Assembly: GCA_963931925.1 (NCBI GenBank)
Contig: OZ007569.1
Span: 42,898,021-42,962,020 of the forward strand
Length of the DNA: 64,000 nucleotides
Direction: 5' to 3'
Source of the DNA: Onchidella celtica
Taxonomy: Eukaryota; Mollusca; Gastropoda; Systellommatophora; Onchidiidae
In this document: positions 55,966-64,000 of the stretch, piece after piece
Layout of the letters: every line of letters starts with the position of its first letter
Numbering within the stretch: position 1 is the first letter of the stretch
The notes under the pieces: model-generated
Seen by the model: only the letters and a program-made list of their open reading frames with translations
The model's database searches: none
What the model was told of the DNA's origin: nothing
Translations under genes and position numbers: made by a program

Positions 55966-56734
55966 ATAAATTAATTTTGCCTACAGTGATCTATTTAGAA
56001 CTTTTAGATTTAGATAACACGATGATCTTTTATCTCACCCACGGAAAATAAATGCCATTTTAATAGCTAGAAAGCAAGGCATTTTTTCAACATATTCTGT
56101 TCAAGTTTACTTTTTTCTTGAATCAAAAACTGACATAGCAATACACTACATAATCTGCGGAGAAATATCACTGTGAAAATACATGAACTCCGATAGAAAG
56201 TAGTTTTCTGAAGGCGTAGGTAGTAATAATTATTAATGATCGGCTGGACGCCGTATGTAGACTAGTTCAGATGGCCGGTAGCTATATCTATAAAGTGTAG
56301 ATAATTTAGCTCCTAGAATTTGAAACTGTTGGATTCTTTTCACGTGAACGTTCTGGCGTAAATCAGGAACCGGTACTCTTACCAATTCATTGTTAACCCA
56401 GCCACTGTACATATAATTGACCTACTTTCATTCCATGAAGAGAAGATGCCATTTTCCCATCCTGATGAATAGATGCTTTATTTGATATAATTATATTGGT
56501 GATGTGACATTTTCTCCCCCAAATGCCTGCATCGGGCGTGTTTTTAGTATGGACGCATTTGTGCCTTTTGTTTGGTTGTTTTAAGCGGATTCAAATTGCC
56601 GAAGTCGTGAATGAATAGGAGCCAATGTTCAAAAATATATACACAACTTGGGCAAATACAACATTCATGCGAGGGTCATGTCCAGGAAAGTATCTGAAAA
56701 GTATATCATAATCTTCCTACAAGTCTTGAATGAG

Positions 56735-56812
56735 CCAGGGCACTCCGCACTTCTTTCTCGGTAGGGAATTTGCACCAACTGAATGCATGTCACATATTCT
56801 CCTATGCGCATC
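56735..56812 (+). repeat. Dispersed repeat family Y, copy 1
   Basis: Shares an ordered set of short matches with 63533-63610: GGCACT.CGCACT, GG.AGGGAA.TT.CACCA, TGAA.GC.TG. It abuts the foldback at 56813. Neither copy has terminal repeats that I can see. Confidence 0.5.
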
Positions 56813-56985
56813 AAGCTGTGTTTTCATGTGTACAGAAACGGCAATGGAAACGTCAAAAAAAACTTCAAGTAGTGAAGAAACGCCGTTTCCGTACACATGG
56901 AAACACTCTTTCTTTGTACTACTTGATGGATTTTTGATATGTTTCCGCTTCGGTTGCCGTTTCCATACACATGAAAACACAGCTT
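56813..56985. mobile_element. Foldback element with nested inverted motifs
   Basis: The arms AAGCTGTGTTTTCATGTGTA (from 56813) and its inverted partner (56953-56985) match over about 33 bp. A third, inverted copy of the CCGTTTCC.TACACATG.AAACAC motif lies inside near 56883-56907, and an inner ACTTCAAGTAGT pair is also inverted. The whole 173 bp could fold into a long hairpin. No coding capacity. Confidence 0.75.
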
Positions 56986-57472
56986 TAGTGTGCTAAGCAC
57001 TCCGTTCTAGTAGCAGACAAAAGTGCACCAATTTGGATGCCTTTGAAAAGCCGTCAAATATTAATAGTAGCTTAAGGTCATATAAAAAATCGCCTAAAAC
57101 AATTAGGGGTTAAACTAACACACAGAAAAAAGACCAACAGACAAGCTGTATTACTTCCTGTGTCAAATTACCTCGTGTGAACCAAATTTTAGTCACCCCA
57201 GGTTAGCGTTTTGAACTTTTATAGGTAATAAGCAAACACGGTGACAGATATCAACTTTTATTTAATTGGATACAACAGAACAGTATAGACTGACTGGCTT
57301 GTATAGTGGCTTGTAGACATAGTGACACATTAGTGCTATGTTTCTGAAATTGTCTAGTTAGATGTAAGTGACATTTTTCTCAGTGTGACATTTTCTCGTC
57401 GTGCCAAAACTTATATTGTTTTCCCCTAGGCCGTCTTTACTGAAGAGTTGTGGTGATTTTGACAAAAACGCC

Positions 57473-60400
57473 ATGGATAGGATCATTTCCAGCAAGCCTT
57501 GCCAGGGGGTCAACTTCCGTAACATTTCGGTGTTACCGTTAATGTGTTTGACCTTTGTCTCAAGTTCCTATATCGTGGATGCACCAGCGGGGAGATTTGA
57601 AGGGTTGGAACTGACGGCCCCGAATGGACAGAAGTATGTCGGTTTTCGAGGAATTCCGTACGCCGAACCTCCGGAAGGAAAGTTAAGATTTTCTAAACCG
57701 GTGCCCCATCCTAGAATTGGTAAGTGCTTAAGTAAACGAATTGAATGCATTTAAATGTATGTATAAAAATCAGTTCTCACACAATACAATGCCCATACAA
57801 CATTAAAAGATCACAACTGCCAAACAGGGAGGGATATACCTATTCAAGGCACTCAAAAAATGAAGAGAACATTATGTTTCAATACAATTAGGCGAGAGAG
57901 AATCTAAAGGACCTGATCTATAAGCAAACTGCTGGCGCTGCAGATCCGAATGTCTCGTTTCGTCTCCTCAAGACAAAATGTTTAACACTTTAAATACTAG
58001 AGCGCCCTCCTCCCAGCTAATCATTGGATAAATGGCCATGGTGGCCATCGATGATGTTTCTGTAGGGAAATAAATGTACTTCGTTCTCAAAATGATTAGG
58101 AAATTTGCATTCTGCACATTATGCATGACTGTGTGTGGTTTTTCAATAAGCTGTCGTCTGAAACAGAAAATATGGCTCGGTTATAATAAGGTAACGGAAA
58201 GTGATTCGTGATCTGCAATGCTGTTTGAATTTTTTTGTGCTCGAGACAACCACAGTCACCTACATGTATTTTATTGTTATTATTTCATATTATGGGCCAT
58301 CGGCTAGTGGTGCTTCAGAACTCATTTGAAAAAGCTGTGAAATGGGGATTGACAAGAAGATGGACTATATGAAAGCATTAAAAAAAAAAAACCTGTATTC
58401 TTTTAATAACCCGTCATTGCAATTTTTGAGCTATCAGGACTTGAATACTTTCCCGAATGTTATTATGTGCTTTCCACTGAATCCTTATCTGCTGTCGTAT
58501 ATTATCTCTTTCTTCTACGTTAGCAGACGGTACTTTTAACGCCACACGAGAACCGGTTTGGTGTCCGCAACTTCTACCAGTGCCACTTTCTCCAATAAAT
58601 GTACAAGAGGACTGCCTGATCCTGCATGTTTATGATAAGCAAACCCTGAATCAACACCATGTTAAGAGGAAAGTACTTGTTTTCAGTCATGGGGGCGCAT
58701 TTATATTTGGGTCTGCTGCAACTTGCCTTGTTGGAAACTTCGTTACTGAGCAAGACATTATCGTTGTGGCCATCAACTACAGGTTGGGCATTCTAGGATT
58801 TCTGAGCACTGAGAACCAAGTCAGTCCGGGTAATTATGGTCTATGGGATCAGGCTTTGGCTGTTCAATGGGTCAAGGATAACATTGCATCCTTTGGAGGA
58901 GATCCTGATGACATTACAATAGCTGGAGAATCAAGTGGTGCTTCGTCGGTTGCGTTTCTCTCCATGAGTCCAGCTGCAATAGGACTTTTCACGAAAGTGT
59001 TCCCTATGAGCGGCACTGCCACTTCTATGTTAGCCAATGCTGTAAATCCACAACTTCATGCTTTACAGTTCGCTAAATCTGTAAATTGTTGGGATGGTGA
59101 AGTAGATCATAAAGTAGGAATTGAACAGAGTGAAGACATAATCAAATGTCTACGGGAGCTCCCACTGTCAAACTTTACTCATTATCCCGCTTTCAATTTG
59201 GCAATACCACAATTCGTTCCAACTGTAGATGGAGAATTTGTTCCAAATTCTCCATTTAAACTAATCAAGGACAAAGAATATCTGGAGTCTGTAAATTTCT
59301 ACCAAAGGTCTTACCTAATTGGACTGGACAATAATGAGAAGACTTTTGTACAATTGTGGGAAGTTCCTGTACAGTCCATGGAGGACATTCCTGAAGCTGA
59401 CAGTAATGAAACTGTTTCAGATATGCTTAATATGAGCAAAGCATTAGTTTTGCAATCACGATTTGGAATAGATCCATCCCAAATATTGATAGATAAAGTA
59501 ATGAACTGGTACGACCGACGATTTGGAAAGGATTCCTTAACAGAACTAATGTCGGATAACTTGTTCTTGATTCCTACGTATGATCTGGCCGACGCCCTCG
59601 CTGATAATCAGCAAAGTAATGCTTACCTCTTATACTTTAACCACTATCCAAATTTCATGAAAGGGGACATTAAAGGAATGGCCCATGGCGTAGATATGCT
59701 GTATTGGCAAGATCATGGAGTTGAATCTCTGAAATCTGTACTGGAAGGCGTGGCTGGAGACATGAATTTGGAAGACAAAGAAATGAAATCAGCGTTTTCA
59801 GCGATCATCAGTGACTTCGTCAAAACAGGGTATGTTGCGTTTATCTCTTTGTTCTGCTTCCACTTGCAATAGATGCGATTATGATGTCATTTCCGAAAGA
59901 AGGCTGAAAAGGAGAAACTCAGATGAATGAATAAACAAACCACATGTAGTTTCGTGTGTTGTTTTGTGTGGAGACGGATTCTTTGTTTAATTCCCTTCTT
60001 GTGTTCCTTCCCTTTCGTTTGTCTTTTACCATCAATCATTCGGCGTTTTTGTTCTCATTTAATTGTTCTCCTTGGTCTTATATTATGTCCTCTTCAAATC
60101 TTTGTTATAATTGCTTTTATTTATGTTTCTTTAACCTCCTTTTGTTCGACTTTCAGTTATTGGGTTTATCTCGCCGTGGCTTTTGTGTGCCTTTCGATTT
60201 CGTTTCCACCATCTATTGCCGTGTTCATATTGTTTTCTGTCTTCTTTACTTGCTCTACACAAACTGCCTTGTTTTTTCTGTCTTATGGAGACTGCCAGCA
60301 CACCGGTGCAGCAAGCGTATTATGTGTTTAGGCTGCGGGCAGAGTGGGGCAGAGCACCCAAGTAGACCTATATCAACGCACAACTAAGTGGCTGAAGAGT

Positions 60401-61020
60401 TGTCGCTCGATGAGTAAAAAACGAGTAGAAATAAAGCCTAGCTGATTTCGCACCGCTTTGCCGGCAATTTGCACACCCCACGTTACATCTATTATAGCGT
60501 TTTATCTGCCCCGAGGTGCCTTGCTAGCTGTCGGTAGGCCCCTTATTGAGTTTAAAAGACAAACACCGCCTAATGAAGTCCAGGCGTGGGAGAGTCATAC
60601 ATTGGAGTAATGTGTTGGAATTGCTCTCTCTTACCACACGGTTAACCACCCACCCAGGGAAAACAACTTACAGCCGAATCCTTCAATCACTCGAACAACC
60701 CATTTCCCCAATGTTTCACCCTGACAGTCTTTTAAAATCTCATATATTCATGTCAATATTGAACCCATCCGTACGTCCACGACATCAGTCTTCTTTTCAT
60801 GTTCTTTTTATCAATCAACAGAGATCCAGGGAAAACACTGAAAACCAAGATGACTAAATGCTGGCCACGGTACAATGCTGGGTGTTCCCTCTATCTGAAC
60901 TTCGAACTCAAACCCTCTGTGAGAAGCCGTCTGGAGGAAGACAAGAGAAGACTGTGGAAAGAAACCATTCCAGGGTGGATTTCAGAACTTCAGAACGGCA
61001 CTGCCCATACAGACCCATGA
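57473..61020 (+). CDS. Secreted type-B carboxylesterase / cholinesterase-like protein (3 coding exons, 582 aa)
   Basis: Coding exons are 57473-57719, 58527-59829 and 60822-61020. Junctions are GT-AG and phases agree (1749 nt). An acceptor at 57429 shows that an untranslated exon lies upstream. A hydrophobic stretch (NISVLPLMCLTFVSSS) near the N-terminus is a probable signal peptide. Family blocks follow: FRGIPYAEPPEGKLRF, EDCLILHVY, the oxyanion-hole HGGAF, NYRLGILGFLS and GDPDDITIAGESSGA with the nucleophile Ser 218. The likely acid is Glu 353 (NNEKTF) and the base His 469 (GMAHGVD). The C-terminal exon has the usual WP..Y..YLNF layout. The triad looks complete, so it should hydrolyse carboxylic esters. 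The choline-binding tryptophan region of acetylcholinesterases is not evident and no transmembrane tail as in neuroligins is seen, so a general carboxylesterase is favoured. Confidence 0.9.
57720..58526 (+). other. Intron 1 of the carboxylesterase
   Basis: Donor GTAAGTGC at 57720, acceptor TAGCAG ending at 58526. No transposon recognised. Confidence 0.8.
59830..60821 (+). other. Intron 2 of the carboxylesterase
   Basis: Donor GTATGTTG at 59830, acceptor CAATCAACAG ending at 60821. Much of it is pyrimidine-rich on the plus strand. The hydrophobic open frames there reflect that composition and are not proteins. Confidence 0.8.
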
Positions 61021-61239
61021 TTTCCATCATTGATTGAACCGTTTGCAATGTTATTGTAGTCATGCATGAGAAAGCTCCTTCCGTTTCTACCCGTTTCAAA
61101 AATATGCATGCAAAAATGGTGTAAAGGGACATTAATATGCATTGGTTTCATTATCGGGGATTGAGGATGCCAAAATGTTTTTAAAGATATTAAACACTGG
61201 GGGCTTACTATGGGGTTTTTATTCACCTTGGTTACTTTT

Positions 61240-62146
61240 CAAGAATAGAAAAGTTTAGTCTTATTATATTTTTATCTCTACATTCGTTACTTTCAGTTAG
61301 TTTTTATTTTCCATCCGTTGCCAAGTTTGATATTTGTTAATGGCGTGGATCAAAGAATAGAAAAGTTTAGTCTTTGTTATATTTTTATCTCTACATTCGT
61401 TACTTCCAGTTAGTTTTTATTTTCCTTCCGTTCCCAAGTTTGGTATTTGTTAATGGCGTGGATCAAAGAATAGAAAAGTTTAGTCTTTATTATATTTTTA
61501 TCTCTACATTCGTTACTTCCAGTTAGTTTTTATTTTCCTTCCGTTCCCAAGTTTGATATTTGTTAATGGCGTGGATCAAAGAATAGAAAAGTTTAGTCTT
61601 TATTATATTTTTATCTCTACATTCGTTACTTCCAGTTAGTTTTTATTTTCCTTCCGTTCCCAAGTTTGGTATTTGTTAATGGCGTGGATCAAAGAATAGA
61701 AAAGTTTAGTCTTTATTATATTTTTATCTCTACATTCGTTACTTCCAGTTAGTTTTTATTTTCCTTCCGTTCCCAAGTTTGGTATTTGTTAATGGCGTGG
61801 ATCAAAGAATAGAAAAGTTTAGTCTTTATTATATTTTTATCTCTACATTCGTTACTTCCAGTTAGTTTTTATTTTCCTTCCGTTCCCAAGTTTGATATTT
61901 GTTAATGGCGTGGATCAAAGAATAGAAAAGTTTAGTCTTTATTATATTTTTATCTCTACATTCGTTACTTCCAGTTAGTTTTTATTTTCCTTCCGTTCCC
62001 AAGTTTGATATTTGTTAATGGCGTGGATCAAAGAATAGAAAAGTTTAGTCTTTATTATATTTTTATCTCTACATTCGTTACTTCCAGTTAGTTTTTATTT
62101 TCCTTCCGTTCCCAAGTTTGGTATTTGTTAATGGCGTGGATCAAAG
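61240..62146 (+). repeat. Eight-copy 113-bp tandem array
   Basis: The unit marker TGGCGTGGATCAAAG recurs at 61341, 61454, 61567, 61680, 61793, 61906, 62019 and 62132, exactly 113 bp apart. The copies are nearly identical. One site varies (TTTGATATT or TTTGGTATT) in the order A G A G G A A G. The first copy carries extra substitutions. The array begins about 220 bp after the esterase stop codon. Confidence 0.97.
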
Positions 62147-63385
62147 ACGTCTTTCTAAGTTTTACCTCCCCTTCTTACTCCCCCCCCCCACCCTCCCCCC
62201 CCTTTTTTTTTGCAAAGAGAACTGAAGATTTAGCTTTCCAAAAACGTTAAAAAAAAACCTAACTATTAATATTAATGTCTAAATGATCATGACCTGTGGG
62301 CCTATATTTTTTTATCTTCTTTTGACTTTTGACTTATTTCTTTATTGATTAATTAATATCGTCATGGTATGCCATAACTGTTTTGTTTTGGAATGAGGTC
62401 ATACTTTTTTGACATTTTTTAAATATGCCATACCGTATTTATTTTAAATGACTTCATTACCTTTTTGTATGTTTAGAACTCTCGCGACAAGCACAGGTGT
62501 TGCTGCGTCATCATTTTATGTATATGTTGTGGACAGGAAATTGACGTAGCTAAGAATCAACTTGAAACTACACGAATATTCGTTATACAATAGATGGTCT
62601 TTTAAGATGTAAAAAGACATGAGTTTAACTAAACAGCCAGTCCCGTAGTAACTTAGTTTTGCAGGGGCCATTCTTTTACGTGTGCTGTTGGGAGTATTTT
62701 ATCTACAACTTTTCTGTGATCGTGCGACCAAATCCTTGAAAGTATTATAATTAATATCTGATCTTCATCTTCTGCTGTGTAAGAGCTACCATTAATTTTT
62801 TATGTTGAAACTGCTCAACAGTTTATATGTTACATCGTGAATCGTGAGAGTTCAGAACATTTTCCTGTTTTATGATTACAATGTTATTACAATATTATAC
62901 GTAGGTAGACCTAGATTGTCAACAATTTTGTGGCCATTAGTTTTAGGTAGTGTTGCTTCGGCTTGTCTCATTATTTTAAAGAATAAACTTCAGAATTTCT
63001 GTAACCAAAACGTTAAACGATCCTTCGGATGAATTATTTTGAACTGTCCTCGTTTACTGTCGTTTTAATCTACATATTTGTTATCTTCTCATCTCGTAAC
63101 AATAATTGTCAATATTAGTTTTTGTTTTATATTTCATCAACACTCGTGTGAATCTGTGGGAAATGGATGCATCTGTGGTCATCAGTGTTGCTGCTGATGC
63201 TGATGTTATTGTTGTTGTGGTGGTGGTGGCTGTCGCTAATGCTGTTTCCATGATTTGTTTTGATTGTGTTTCTCATCTTTTTACCCATCTCGTAAGTTTT
63301 TTGTTTTTTATTTTTAATTTTTATTATTATTTTTTTAATATCACTTGATGAATTAGCCAGCATTACCTGTTCTCTCATCTCATAC

Positions 63386-63431
<46 letters not shown>

Positions 63432-63481
63432 TTCTTTCTCTCTCTCTGTGTGTCTCTCTTTCTCTCTCTCTCCTTCTTTCT
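63386..63481 (+). repeat. (CT)n microsatellite
   Basis: About 95 bp of CT repeats with occasional TTTC and TGTC interruptions. Confidence 0.95.
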
Positions 63482-63532
63482 TAGGTATAGAAAGTTTCCC
63501 ACAATAATCGACATTCTCGTTACAGGTCACGG

Positions 63533-63660
63533 CACTACGCACTCATTTCTAGGCAGGGAAATTCCACCAGATTGAACGCGTGCCAAATACCGTCTCCCAT
63601 GTCCTGAACTTGGCAAAGGGAGCATAAAAGAAGACCCGTGTATTTTATCGTCACGACAAA
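63533..63660 (+). repeat. Dispersed repeat family Y, copy 2
   Basis: Its first half matches 56735-56812. Its second half (CCTGAACTTGGCAAAGGGAG) resembles the right arm of the foldback at 48510-48800 (CCTGAATTTGGTAAAGTGAG). Confidence 0.45.
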
Positions 63661-64000
63661 ATCTTTAAAGGTTTACTTGAAATTTGAACAAACACTATTT
63701 GTCGATGCAAAAGAAACTGGGCCAGTTGTGTTGATACTTACAGAAATTAATTATATATTTTCTCAGACTGTCACCCAAGCTGTAGCGTTCAGAAAAAAAA
63801 ACTCGAGGGGTTGGGGGGGGGGCAAACTTACATCACTATGAAAGTCCCGCCACTGGGGGCCATTATTTTTATTTTTTTTACAACTGCATTTATTTATCTT
63901 AATCCTAAACTTTCTCTTCCCAAGTTGCCTTTCATTCTCTCATCACCACCACCCCTCCCCCGCCCCACCTTTCCAAGTCTAATTGGTTCTCTGCTTTTTG

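Larger units (their letters stand above)
62150..64000. other. Non-coding right end
   Basis: C-rich and T-rich runs near 62178-62212, a short (GTG)n near 63216-63230, a (CT)n microsatellite and a second copy of family Y. No exon is supported. Confidence 0.5.

Noticed and set aside
59927-60387. Hydrophobic open frames of 134 and 143 codons resembling membrane proteins
   Set aside because: They lie inside intron 2 of the esterase in a T/C-rich stretch; the hydrophobicity is a composition effect.
63106-63378. Open frames with Val/Ala or His/Asn runs
   Set aside because: They translate short GTG/GTT and T-rich simple repeats on either strand.

Overview
The window is animal nuclear DNA. It is AT-rich, has GT-AG introns, sparse genes and a dense mix of retrotransposons, miniature DNA transposons, tRNA-like SINE pieces and tandem arrays. 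The repeat content, the peptide-receptor-like GPCR remnant and the type of esterase fit a marine invertebrate, most likely a mollusc or another lophotrochozoan. That placement is an inference; no sequence here proves it.

Layout. 1-2323: non-coding. 2324-9824: a complete, apparently intact LTR retrotransposon with two identical 1353-bp LTRs, a 5-bp target duplication and one long gag-pol frame. Its domain order is gag, protease, integrase, reverse transcriptase, RNase H, so integrase comes before RT, as in the Gmr1 group of Ty3/Gypsy elements. 9830-22900: non-coding DNA with two 5'-truncated LINEs (one framed by a 12-bp target duplication), SINE-like pieces, an unclassified dispersed repeat and a 384-bp hAT-like MITE.

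22890-40140, minus strand: a 12-exon gene for TAF1A, a subunit of the RNA polymerase I selectivity factor SL1/TIF-IB. All splice phases agree and the model gives 449 residues with a poly(A) signal just after the stop. Its introns carry a LINE split by a solo LTR, an RTE-type LINE, a deleted piggyBac element, a MITE, SINEs and copies of an unclassified repeat.

40140-49700: mostly non-coding, with one single-exon plus-strand gene (45154-46929) for an ankyrin-repeat protein. Its repeats alternate 33 and 30 residues and it ends in a basic stretch plus a CaaX box. 49724-50744, minus: a broken rhodopsin-type GPCR lacking TM4. 53606-53807, plus: an orphan last exon of a carboxylesterase. 57473-61020, plus: a complete three-exon secreted carboxylesterase with an intact Ser-Glu-His triad. 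It is followed by an eight-copy 113-bp tandem array and simple repeats to the end.

The host genes do not form a pathway. TAF1A is a basal transcription factor, the ankyrin protein looks membrane-tethered, and the esterase locus shows signs of old tandem duplication. The most notable items are the intact Gmr1-like element, the prenylated ankyrin design, the nested solo LTR and several repeat families I could not assign.
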